Source: an uncultured bacterium (lineage in GTDB: Bacteria > Armatimonadota > UBA5829 > DSUL01). From it: a stretch of 7,113 bases of DNA. The notes below the pieces were generated by a model. It saw only the letters and a program-made list of their open reading frames with translations. It was not told the DNA's origin and did not search any database. This document shows positions 1 through 6,119 of this stretch, piece after piece; within the stretch, counting starts at the first letter, position 1; every line of letters begins with the position of its first letter. The stretch is from positions 1 to 7,113 of the forward strand of contig CALCJH010000441.1 in NCBI GenBank assembly GCA_937967775.1, read 5' to 3'. The position numbers and the translations under genes were made by a program.

Positions 1-39
1 CTCCCCCGCGATGATGCGGCAGAAAATGCAGTCTGACAT
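1..39 (-). CDS. HIT-family (histidine triad) protein, N-terminal fragment
   Basis: Only the first 13 codons are inside the window; the gene continues past the left edge. The visible N-terminus reads MSDCIFCRIIAGE. This is the classic start of HinT/HIT-family nucleotide hydrolases (purine nucleoside phosphoramidase type), including the paired zinc-type cysteines C4 and C7. The ATG is preceded by a strong Shine-Dalgarno, GGGAGGA (44-50), with a 4-nt spacer. The start lies 16 nt after the mtaB stop on the same strand, so the two genes are probably cotranscribed. The catalytic HxHxHxx motif would lie outside the window and cannot be checked. The family call rests on 13 residues, but they match the family signature closely. 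Confidence 0.82.
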   Translation of the reverse strand, partial: MSDCIFCRIIAGE

Positions 40-55
40 GAGATCCTCCCTTCCT

Positions 56-1339
56 CTACGCCGCGCTGGCCACAGCCAACACGCCGGTCAGCCCATCCTC
101 CGTTACTCCCGTGACAGACACCTTCACTTCCTGGCCCGGCAGCACGCCTTCCGCGGGGAAATCAACCTCCACGTAGGTGTCCGTCAGGCCGGACAGGACA
201 CCAGGAGCCTTCTGCTGCTCAACAATGACCCGCTGGACGCTTCCCACCAGCCCCCGCCGGAAGGAGCGCCCCGTCTCCGCGGCGATCTGGATGAGCCGCC
301 GCGTGCGCTCACGGGCCACAGGGCGCGGAACCTGTCCGTCCATGGCGGCGGCTGCTGTGCCCGGCCGTGGCGAGAAGGTGAAAACATGGGCGCGCGAGAA
401 GGCCGCACGGCGCATGACGGCGGCAGTATTCTCGAACGCTTCCTCCGTCTCTCCCGGAAAGCCCGCGATGACATCGGTGGTGATGGCCACGCCCGGCAGA
501 ATGGCTCTGGCCTGCTCTACCACTTCCAGAAACCGGGCAGACGTGTAGGCCCGCCTCATCCGGCGAAGGATTCCGTCATCACCACTCTGCAGGGCGAGGT
601 GCAGATGGGGGCAGGCATTCGGCGAATCCGCCATCGCCCGCAGGAGTCCTTCGCGCACCTCGGAAGGATACAGGCTAGTCAGGCGAACGCGAGAAAGCCC
701 CGCGACCTCTCCCAGCCGCAGTAGCAGCTCTTCCAGCCCGTCCCGACCGGCATCCTCAGGACGGTAGCCCGTGATGCGCACCCCGGTCAGCACAACCTCC
801 CGATGCCCCAGCGCCACATACCGGCGCACCTCCTCCACAACATCACGGACGGGACGGCTGGACTCCACCGGGCGGGCCTGCGGCACAATGCAGAATGCGC
901 ACCGGAAACGGCAGCCGTCCTGGATCTTGACCAGCGCCCGGGTCCGGGCCTGGCGCTGCGAGGGGCAGGAGAGACAGTCGCCCCGGGATTCGTCAACAGG
1001 GAGAACAGGGGCGTCAGCGCACCCGGAGACGGCCTCCATCAAGTCTTCGATGACGGTCACGTCTGGCGAGGGCACAAGCGAAAAGGCGTCGGTGCGTGCG
1101 GCGCAGCCGGTAGCGACCACCAGACCGCCGTCTGGCCTACGCTTCAGCGCCCGGCGCAGGGCCGCGCGTCCGTCGCGGACGGCGTTCGCGGTGATGCTGC
1201 AGGTGTGAACGATCTGGACATCGGCGGGCTCGCCCCAGGGGACGACCTGATGCCCCGCCAGGTGCGCCTGCTCCGCCGCCCGCTCGCTCTCATACTGATT
1301 GACCTTGCACCCGAAGGTGCAGAAGGAGATCCGTGCCAT
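56..1339 (-). CDS. mtaB: tRNA (N6-threonylcarbamoyladenosine(37)-C2)-methylthiotransferase MtaB
   Basis: This 427-residue radical-SAM methylthiotransferase is expected to convert t6A37 to ms2t6A37 in tRNAs reading ANN codons, using two Fe-S clusters and S-adenosylmethionine. The N-terminal MTTase domain carries the three cluster cysteines C11 (FGCKVNQYESE), C47 (HTCSITANA) and C79 (ATGCAAR). The radical-SAM motif is C143-x3-C147-x2-C150 (DGCRFRCAFC). Family blocks LHLALQSGDD (246-255) and TTDVIAGFPGET (287-298) follow. A TRAM-like RNA-binding domain fills about 361-427. The opening CTFGCKVNQYES favours MtaB over MiaB or RimO. Length is normal for the family. The ATG start has only a weak AGGA with a 2-nt spacer, but it matches the usual N-terminus. 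It lies 36 nt after pth and 16 nt before the HIT gene, consistent with an operon. Confidence 0.95.
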   Translation of the reverse strand: MARISFCTFGCKVNQYESERAAEQAHLAGHQVVPWGEPADVQIVHTCSITANAVRDGRAALRRALKRRPDGGLVVATGCAARTDAFSLVPSPDVTVIEDLMEAVSGCADAPVLPVDESRGDCLSCPSQRQARTRALVKIQDGCRFRCAFCIVPQARPVESSRPVRDVVEEVRRYVALGHREVVLTGVRITGYRPEDAGRDGLEELLLRLGEVAGLSRVRLTSLYPSEVREGLLRAMADSPNACPHLHLALQSGDDGILRRMRRAYTSARFLEVVEQARAILPGVAITTDVIAGFPGETEEAFENTAAVMRRAAFSRAHVFTFSPRPGTAAAAMDGQVPRPVARERTRRLIQIAAETGRSFRRGLVGSVQRVIVEQQKAPGVLSGLTDTYVEVDFPAEGVLPGQEVKVSVTGVTEDGLTGVLAVASAA

Positions 1340-1375
1340 GGTCCTACGTATGATACCCGGACGCAGGCGCGGCGG

Positions 1376-1948
1376 TCACTCGAGAACCACTCCGTTGAAG
1401 CGGTTCATGGCGATGTGGAGACCCTCCTGAACGGCGCAGTCCAGACAATCCGCGGCGGTCTCGATGACATCCTCCACCAGTCTTCGCTCGCTGCGATGGA
1501 AACGGCCCAGCACGTGATCCCTAACATCCTGCCGGTTGTTGCCCTCCCCCACCCCCACACGCAACCGTGGAAAATCCTGAGAGCGGATACACGAGATGAT
1601 GGACTCCAGCCCGTGATGCCCACCCGCACTGCCGGTCGGCCGCAGCCGGATGCGTCCGAGGGGAAGATTGATGTCGTCACAGACCACCAGCATATCGGCG
1701 GCTGCGGCCTTAGTCCGCAGGAGCAGCTCCCGCACCGCCTCGCCGCTCAGGTTCATGAATGTCTGAGGCTTGGCCAGCAGGAACTCCTCGCCCCTGATCC
1801 GGAGATCGGCGACCAGCGACCGGCACCAGCGCCTGCGCAGGCGCGCTCCATGCCTGCGCGCAAAGCGGTCCACCACTTCAAACCCGATGTTGTGGCGGGT
1901 TCCGGCGTAACGGATGCCGGGATTTCCCAGCCCGACAATGAGCCTCAC
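1376..1948 (-). CDS. pth: Peptidyl-tRNA hydrolase (Pth), GTG start
   Basis: This 190-residue bacterial Pth cleaves the ester bond of peptidyl-tRNAs that drop off ribosomes, recycling tRNA in the cytoplasm. The N-terminus MRLIVGLGNPG is the family signature. By alignment with the E. coli enzyme, N9, the catalytic H19 (GTRHNIGFEVVD), N66 (QTFMNLSG), D91 (VVCDDINLPLG) and H111 (GGHHGLESI) are present. The Asn that normally follows that His (N114 in E. coli) is replaced by H112. Length is typical. The start codon is GTG at 1946-1948 and overlaps the prs TGA by 4 nt (GTGA), suggesting translational coupling. No strong Shine-Dalgarno precedes it. There is no ribosomal protein L25/Ctc gene between prs and pth, unlike in many Firmicutes. 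Confidence 0.96.
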   Translation of the reverse strand: MRLIVGLGNPGIRYAGTRHNIGFEVVDRFARRHGARLRRRWCRSLVADLRIRGEEFLLAKPQTFMNLSGEAVRELLLRTKAAAADMLVVCDDINLPLGRIRLRPTGSAGGHHGLESIISCIRSQDFPRLRVGVGEGNNRQDVRDHVLGRFHRSERRLVEDVIETAADCLDCAVQEGLHIAMNRFNGVVLE

Positions 1949-2916
1949 TGCCCGCTTTCGAAAACCACTCCGTCGAACATCTCGCTGACGGAAAGGTCCA
2001 GATGGATGCGCCGGACAGCCTCCGCCAGCATCGGGGCGACGGAAAGCACCACGATCTTGCCGTTCTTCTTATGGTCCGGGAGCGGGATGGTATCGGTGAC
2101 AACGACCTTCTCGAATGGACTGGCCTCCAGCCGCGCCACGGCATCGCCCGAAAGGACCGGGTGCGTGCAGCAGGCATAGAGACGACGGGCTCCTCTCTCC
2201 CGGAGCGCCTCGGCACCGCTGCAGATGGAACCGGCCGTATCTATCATGTCGTCCACCATCACGCAGACGCGGCCTTCCACGTCACCGATGATCTCTTTGA
2301 CCTCCGTCTTGTTGGGCTCCGGCCGGCGCTTGGCCACAATGACGATCTGGGCATTCAGCATCTCGGCGAGCGCCCGCGCGCGGGGCACTCCCCCCACGTC
2401 CGGGGAAACCACCGCCAGCGGACCGTCCTCCGGGACGTTCTGCCGCACCCAGTCCGCGATGAGCGGAGCCGCTATCAAGTGATCCACCGGCATGTCGAAG
2501 AAGCCCTGAATCTGCCCCGCGTGCAGATCCACGGCAAGGACACGATGCGCGCCCGCATTGGTGATCATGTTGGCAATGAGCCGGGCCGTGACCGGCTCGC
2601 GGGGTTTGATCTTTTTGTCCTGCCGGGCGTAGCCGTAATAAGGAAGCACCGCCGTAATCCGCCGGGCGGAGGCTCTGCGGAAGGCGTCAATGAGGATGAT
2701 GAGCTCCATGATGGAGTCGTTGACAGGGTGGCAGGTGGGCTGGACGATGAAGACATCCATCCCCCGAACGCTCTCCTCCACCTTCACACAGATCTCACCG
2801 TCCGAGAAGCTCTTGACGATCAGCCGGCCGGTGGAGACGCCCAGATGCGCCGCGATATCCTCCGCCAGCCGCGGGTTAGCGTTCCCCGAAAAGATGCGCA
2901 ATGTGGAAAGGTCCAA
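1945..2916 (-). CDS. prs: Ribose-phosphate pyrophosphokinase (PRPP synthetase), TTG start
   Basis: This 323-residue enzyme makes 5-phosphoribosyl-1-pyrophosphate from ribose 5-phosphate and ATP, feeding purine, pyrimidine, histidine, tryptophan and NAD synthesis. The start region LRIFSGNANPRLAEDIA, the block YYGYARQDKK (93-102), the catalytic-loop and metal-site region VDLHAGQIQGFF (129-140) and the PRPP-binding loop VDDMIDTAGS (221-230) are all canonical for class I PRPP synthetases. Length is normal. The start is TTG (2914-2916). An in-frame stop lies 15 nt upstream, and a GAGGAG Shine-Dalgarno sits 8 nt before the TTG, so no ATG alternative fits. The gene begins 5 nt after the glmU stop and overlaps the pth start by 4 nt, so it is an internal operon gene. 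Confidence in identity is very high. Confidence 0.97.
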   Translation of the reverse strand: MDLSTLRIFSGNANPRLAEDIAAHLGVSTGRLIVKSFSDGEICVKVEESVRGMDVFIVQPTCHPVNDSIMELIILIDAFRRASARRITAVLPYYGYARQDKKIKPREPVTARLIANMITNAGAHRVLAVDLHAGQIQGFFDMPVDHLIAAPLIADWVRQNVPEDGPLAVVSPDVGGVPRARALAEMLNAQIVIVAKRRPEPNKTEVKEIIGDVEGRVCVMVDDMIDTAGSICSGAEALRERGARRLYACCTHPVLSGDAVARLEASPFEKVVVTDTIPLPDHKKNGKIVVLSVAPMLAEAVRRIHLDLSVSEMFDGVVFESGQ

Positions 2917-2921
2917 TCCTG

Positions 2922-4310
2922 CTACTCCTCAGATTGCTCGCGCCGCCGTCTGGCCCACCCTTCTTTGATGATCTGCTGCGCCCTGCCCAGCGCCAGCGCG
3001 TCCGGGGGAACGTCTTTCGTTATGACGGACCCCGACCCGATGAACGCCCCGTCGCCCACAGTGACGGGAGCGTTTAGAGTGGTATGGCTCCCCACGAACG
3101 CTCCCGCCCCGATCACAGTGCGGTGCTTGCGCCGCCCGTCGTAGTTGCACGTGATGGTGCCCGCACCGATATTGGTGTGCGCGCCGACTTCGGCATCCCC
3201 GATGTAAGTCATATGGGCGATGGATACCCCTTCGTGGATGACGCTGTTCTTTATCTCCACGAAGTCGCCGATGATGACATTCTCCCCCAGTCTGGCCCCC
3301 GGCCTGAGCCGCGAATACGGCCCTACCCGGGTTCCCCGGCCGACCTCCGCCTCCACGGCCACCGATGCCTCGAACGTGACGCCGTCCTCCAGCACAGAGT
3401 CCACAATGTGGCTGTGAGGACCGATGACGCATCCGCTCCCGATGCGCGTCCGCCCCTCGATGACGCATCCGGGATAGATGATCGTATCCTGCCCGATCTC
3501 CACGTCCACGTCTACGTGGACAGAGGCGGGATCAAGCATCGTGACTCCGTCCAGCATGAGCCGGCGGCGGATGCGGTCACGGAGCACGGCGGTAGCATCC
3601 GCAAGCTCCACGCGCGTATTGATGCCCATCACCTCGGTGGCATCCTCCACCACGGTGGCCGAAACAGGCAAACCTTCGGACCGGAAGATGCCAATGACGT
3701 CCGTCAGGTAGTACTCCTGTTGCCGGTTCTCCGGGGAAAGTCTCCTTAAAGCCGGAAAGAGACGGCGGGCATCGAAGGCATAGATGCTGGTGCAGATCTC
3801 CCGGATGGCCAGAATCTTGGGAGGGGCGTCTTTGGCCTCAACGATTCGCTCCACCTCTCCCGACGGCGACCGCACAATGCGGCCGTACATCGCGGGGTCC
3901 TGCATCTCGGCCGTCAGGAGGGACGCGGCGCAGCCGCCGCTTTCGCAGTCCTCCACCATCCTTGCGATGGATCCGGGGCGGATGAGCGGGGTGTCGGCCG
4001 GCAGGACCGCCAGGACACCTTCGAAGTCCTGCAGAGCCTGCTCCGCGCACATCGCGGCGTGCCCGGTGCCTAGCTGGCGGTCCTGCGTAATGTATTCGAC
4101 GCCTTCCCCCAGCGTCTGCCGGACGGCATCCGCCTCGTGGCCAACCACGACGATGACTCGCTCCAGCCCCGCATCCCGGCAAGCCTGGATGACGTGCATC
4201 GCCACCGGCCTGCCGCACAGCGGATGGACCGCCTTCGGCAGCCGGCTCTTCATCCGCGTGCTTTTGCCCGCGGCCATGATCAGGGCCGCTCGGTGGGTTT
4301 GAGGTTTCAC
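2922..4310 (-). CDS. glmU: Bifunctional UDP-GlcNAc pyrophosphorylase / GlcN-1-P N-acetyltransferase GlmU, GTG start
   Basis: This 462-residue two-domain enzyme acetylates GlcN-1-P and then uridylylates it to UDP-GlcNAc for peptidoglycan. The N-terminal uridyltransferase (about 5-230) has AAGKSTRMKS (13-22) with K26, QLGTGHA (79-85), the metal-ligand-type Asp in PADTPL (D106), and N231 in MGINTRVEL. The C-terminal left-handed beta-helix (about 255-440) has hexapeptide repeats. It keeps acetyltransferase residues corresponding to E. coli R333, K351, H363, Y366, N377 and K392: R336, K354, H366, Y369, N380, K395. The usual Asn in EINTGI (E. coli N169) is Cys here (REICTSI, C173). The frame stays open upstream through the tRNA gene, but that is an artefact. 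GTG at 4308-4310 was chosen because GAGGAG precedes it and family homology begins just after. TTG at 4358 is a weaker alternative. Confidence 0.95.
   Translation of the reverse strand: MKPQTHRAALIMAAGKSTRMKSRLPKAVHPLCGRPVAMHVIQACRDAGLERVIVVVGHEADAVRQTLGEGVEYITQDRQLGTGHAAMCAEQALQDFEGVLAVLPADTPLIRPGSIARMVEDCESGGCAASLLTAEMQDPAMYGRIVRSPSGEVERIVEAKDAPPKILAIREICTSIYAFDARRLFPALRRLSPENRQQEYYLTDVIGIFRSEGLPVSATVVEDATEVMGINTRVELADATAVLRDRIRRRLMLDGVTMLDPASVHVDVDVEIGQDTIIYPGCVIEGRTRIGSGCVIGPHSHIVDSVLEDGVTFEASVAVEAEVGRGTRVGPYSRLRPGARLGENVIIGDFVEIKNSVIHEGVSIAHMTYIGDAEVGAHTNIGAGTITCNYDGRRKHRTVIGAGAFVGSHTTLNAPVTVGDGAFIGSGSVITKDVPPDALALGRAQQIIKEGWARRRREQSEE
2925..2930 (-). promoter_or_regulatory. Shine-Dalgarno of prs, embedded in the last codons of glmU
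   Basis: GAGGAG forms the two C-terminal Glu codons of glmU, immediately before its TAG stop, and lies 8 nt before the prs TTG codon. The good spacing supports the TTG start. Terminating glmU ribosomes would clear this site, so the two genes may be translationally coupled. Confidence 0.75.
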
Positions 4311-4313
4311 TGG

Positions 4314-4319
4314 CTCCTC
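4314..4319 (-). promoter_or_regulatory. Shine-Dalgarno of glmU deciding the GTG start
   Basis: GAGGAG lies 3 nt before the GTG codon at 4308-4310. The spacing is shorter than usual, but no better start exists between the tRNA and the first conserved strand of the uridyltransferase domain. Confidence 0.55.
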
Positions 4320-4369
4320 GGTGGCGATGCGCTGCGCCGCCGGAGAGAAGGCTGGCAACGCAAAATGAG

Positions 4370-4440
4370 CTCCCGGGCAAGGATTCGAACCTCGATAAGC
4401 AGAACCAAAATCTGCTGTCCTGCCATTAGACGACCCGGGA
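4370..4440 (-). tRNA. tRNA-Gln, anticodon TTG
   Basis: The 71-nt sequence folds as a complete cloverleaf. The 7-bp acceptor stem is TCCCGGG/CCCGGGA with discriminator G. The D arm closes with GTC/GAC. The anticodon stem is GCAGA/TCTGC with loop TTTTGGT, which puts anticodon TTG (reads CAA/CAG) at 4406-4408. The variable loop is 4 nt. The T arm is CGAGG/CCTTG with one G-U pair and loop TTCGAAT. The 3' CCA is not encoded (the following bases are CTC), so it must be added by nucleotidyltransferase. The gene is 59 nt upstream of glmU on the same strand with no visible terminator between. It is closely preceded by a consensus-like promoter. Confidence 0.97.
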
Positions 4441-4448
4441 ACACAGTC

Positions 4449-4478
4449 ATGATAGTTTCGCGCGGCCGGGCATGTCAA
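4449..4478 (-). promoter_or_regulatory. Sigma70-type promoter of tRNA-Gln (and probably the glmU operon)
   Basis: On the minus strand the -35 element is TTGACA (4473-4478), a perfect match to the consensus. An 18-nt spacer separates it from TATCAT (4449-4454), one mismatch from TATAAT. The -10 element ends 8 nt before the mature tRNA 5' end, so transcription would start within 1-3 nt of the tRNA. No other such element was seen before glmU, prs, pth or mtaB, so this is the best candidate promoter for the whole minus-strand block. Confidence 0.82.
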
Positions 4479-4487
4479 CCGGACGGG

Positions 4488-4509
4488 GGCTTCCCGGAGG
4501 CGTGAAGCC
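4488..4509 (+). other. Small inverted repeat upstream of the ADP-ribosylglycohydrolase gene
   Basis: GGCTTC (4488-4493) and GAAGCC (4504-4509) can pair into a 6-bp stem with a 10-nt loop. The loop contains GGAGG and runs into an in-frame GTG (4502-4504), 13 codons before the preferred ATG. It may be a leader hairpin or chance in GC-rich DNA. I saw no convincing -35/-10 pair for the plus-strand gene in 4441-4540. Confidence 0.25.
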
Positions 4510-4540
4510 GCTCGGAAAAGGGGGAGCGGGAGACTCTGCT

Positions 4541-6019
4541 ATGAGACCTGTCACACTGGACAAAGGAGAGTATCGTGACCGGGTGCAAGCCTGCTGGCTC
4601 GGCAAGAACATCGGCGGCACGCTTGGGGCGCCCTTCGAGGGTCAGATGAAGGTGTTGGACCTGGAGTATTTCGACCCAGTCCCCACCGAGGCCGCGGCCA
4701 ACGATGATCTGGACCTGCAACTGGTCTGGCTGAAAATGCTGGAGGAGCGCGGCGTAACGCCGCGGCTGGCGGACTTCGCCGACTACTGGATGAAGCATCT
4801 GGCTCCCTATCCCTGGGACGAGTACGGCTTCTGCCTGCGCAATCTCTCCCGCGGGCTACGCCCGCCCGTCTCGGGATGGTTCGAGAACGATTTCATTGAC
4901 CAGATGGGCTCGCCCATCCGAAGCGAGATCTGGGCGTGCATCGCACCGGGGAATCCCCAGCTGGCGGCGGAGCTGGCCTGGAAAGACGCAGTGCTGGACC
5001 ACGCCGGAGGCGAGGGGGTATACGGCGAGATGTTTCTGGCGGCGCTGGAAAGCGCGGCCTTCGTGGAATCCGACCCGAGAGCGCTGATCCATATCGGGCT
5101 GCAGATGATCCCGGGACACTGCGCCATCGCCCGCAGCGTGAGCGCAGCGCTCTGGTGCCACACGAACGGCGTTCCGTGGGGCGAGGCGCGCGAGCGCATC
5201 CTCCGGCGCTTCGGGCACTCCCACCCCTGCCACGCCCCGCAGAACCTGGCCTTCATCATCCTGGGCTGGCTGTACGGCGAAAGCTTCGGTGACCGGCTCT
5301 GCAAGGCCGTCAACTGCGGATACGACACGGACTGCACGGGCGCGACTCTGGGCTCCCTCCTGGGGATCCTGAACGGCACGGAGGGCATTCCTGCGGAGTG
5401 GAAGGATCCCGTGGGTGACCGAATCGTGTTTCACAAGTTCACCAAGGGGCTGAGCGGTCCGAAGACCGTGAGCGAGCTGACCGAGCGGACCGTGGTTCTG
5501 GCGGAGCGGCTGATGGCTGAGAGGGGTGGCACTGTGGAGTTCGGGGAGAAGACCTCGGTGCGGGGCAACCGACTGGCGGGTCTGAGCAGGAACGAACGCG
5601 CGCGCCGGATGCTGGAGCGCGACTACGACGCCACCACCCTGCCGGCATCTCGCAACGTAGAGATCACCCTGCACTATATGGGAGGACCGGTCATCCGTCC
5701 GCGGCTGCCGAAGCTGGTGGGCGTGAGCGTGGAGCGGGAAGGGCATCCCATCTCCGCCAAGATCGAACTGGTGGCGCCGAAGGGGTGGAAGGTGAGCCTG
5801 GACGGCAGCTGCGGCACGCAGGCGCTGTTCACCCTGTCCTCTGATGATGTGCAGGACCGCAACAGGCTCAGGGTGCGCTTTCAGACCGAAAGCGAGGGAG
5901 GGCAGGCCGACTTTACGCTGCTGGGTCCGGGAGAGGCGGCCGGCGTGGGTCCCGCCGTGTGGGTGGAAACGTGTAAAGGCTGCGGGGCACGAGTGGAAGC
6001 CTGTCTCTGCCGGTCCTGA
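4541..6019 (+). CDS. ADP-ribosylglycohydrolase-family protein with C-terminal extension and four-Cys tail
   Basis: This 492-residue protein belongs to the ADP-ribosylglycohydrolase (DraG/ARH) family, whose characterised members remove ADP-ribose from protein side chains or related substrates using two metal ions. The core fills about residues 10-325. Visible motifs are GKNIGGTLGAPFEG (21-34, with E33), NDDLDLQLVWL (54-64, with D55/D56), GGEGVYGEMFLAALESA (156-172) and GYDTDCTGATLGSLLG (260-275, with D262/D264). The acidic residues match the dinuclear metal ligands of the family. Residues about 330-492 form an extension that looks beta-rich and is unassigned. The last 15 residues hold C478-x2-C481-x6-C488-x-C490. 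No signal peptide is seen, so it is probably cytoplasmic. The ATG was chosen for GGGAG (4528-4532) with 8-nt spacing; GTG at 4502 is in frame but poorly spaced. The substrate is unknown, and no ADP-ribosyltransferase gene is nearby. Confidence 0.88.
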   Translation: MRPVTLDKGEYRDRVQACWLGKNIGGTLGAPFEGQMKVLDLEYFDPVPTEAAANDDLDLQLVWLKMLEERGVTPRLADFADYWMKHLAPYPWDEYGFCLRNLSRGLRPPVSGWFENDFIDQMGSPIRSEIWACIAPGNPQLAAELAWKDAVLDHAGGEGVYGEMFLAALESAAFVESDPRALIHIGLQMIPGHCAIARSVSAALWCHTNGVPWGEARERILRRFGHSHPCHAPQNLAFIILGWLYGESFGDRLCKAVNCGYDTDCTGATLGSLLGILNGTEGIPAEWKDPVGDRIVFHKFTKGLSGPKTVSELTERTVVLAERLMAERGGTVEFGEKTSVRGNRLAGLSRNERARRMLERDYDATTLPASRNVEITLHYMGGPVIRPRLPKLVGVSVEREGHPISAKIELVAPKGWKVSLDGSCGTQALFTLSSDDVQDRNRLRVRFQTESEGGQADFTLLGPGEAAGVGPAVWVETCKGCGARVEACLCRS

Positions 6020-6033
6020 AGCGCCGGCAGGGA
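6004..6033 (+). terminator. Hairpin spanning the stop codon, possible terminator without a U-tract
   Basis: TCTCTGCCGG (6004-6013) pairs with CCGGCAGGGA (6024-6033) over 10 bp, including one G-U, around a 10-nt loop that contains the TGA stop (6017-6019). The stem is long and GC-rich. No T-run follows (the next bases are ACCCGC), so classic intrinsic termination is doubtful. It could instead aid a different termination mode or protect the 3' end of the mRNA. A new promoter starts 26 nt later. Confidence 0.4.
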
Positions 6034-6058
6034 ACCCGCAGGGCTGTCCCGAAGTCCA

Positions 6059-6087
6059 TTGACAGGGCGAAAGGCGCGCTGTATATT
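6059..6087 (+). promoter_or_regulatory. Sigma70-type promoter of the unknown exported protein gene
   Basis: The -35 element TTGACA (6059-6064) is a perfect match and lies 17 nt (the optimal spacing) from TATATT (6082-6087), one mismatch from TATAAT. Transcription should start near 6093-6095, giving a 5' UTR of about 80 nt before the ATG at 6176. It lies between the hairpin ending the previous gene and the next coding region, so the downstream gene is probably an independent unit. Confidence 0.8.
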
Positions 6088-6097
6088 CCGACCGGGA

Positions 6098-6119
6098 GCA
6101 GCCGGTGCGCACAGGCTGC
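6098..6119 (+). repeat. 22-bp near-perfect palindrome just downstream of the promoter (operator or leader hairpin)
   Basis: The half-sites GCAGCCGGTGC (6098-6108) and GCACAGGCTGC (6109-6119) are reverse complements at 10 of 11 positions; the exception is G6104 against A6113. The centre falls about 15 nt after the predicted transcription start. A dyad at this position could be an operator for a homodimeric repressor. In RNA it could form a stem of six outer pairs with a small inner loop. No regulator gene is visible in the window. Confidence 0.45.

Noticed and set aside
803..2179. 458-codon open frame on the plus strand
   Set aside because: It lies opposite mtaB, pth and prs, which have clear conserved motifs. 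Its translation is rich in His, Arg, Pro and Gln, as expected for an antisense frame in GC-rich DNA, and shows no recognisable domain.
2002..3144. 380-codon open frame on the plus strand
   Set aside because: It is a shadow of prs and the glmU 3' end; the opposite strand carries unmistakable PRPP synthetase and GlmU sequence.
4370..4440. Integration site (attB) of a mobile element at tRNA-Gln
   Set aside because: tRNA genes are common integration targets, but there is no integrase gene and no repeat of the tRNA 3' end elsewhere in the window.
4311..4478. N-terminal extension of the glmU frame by up to 56 codons
   Set aside because: The extension would translate through the tRNA-Gln gene and begin inside its promoter. 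Family homology starts only after the GTG at 4308-4310.
4441..4540. Plus-strand promoter for the ADP-ribosylglycohydrolase gene
   Set aside because: I looked for a -35/-10 pair on the plus strand and found none near consensus, so no feature is claimed; transcription may begin from an unrecognised element or overlap the divergent promoter.
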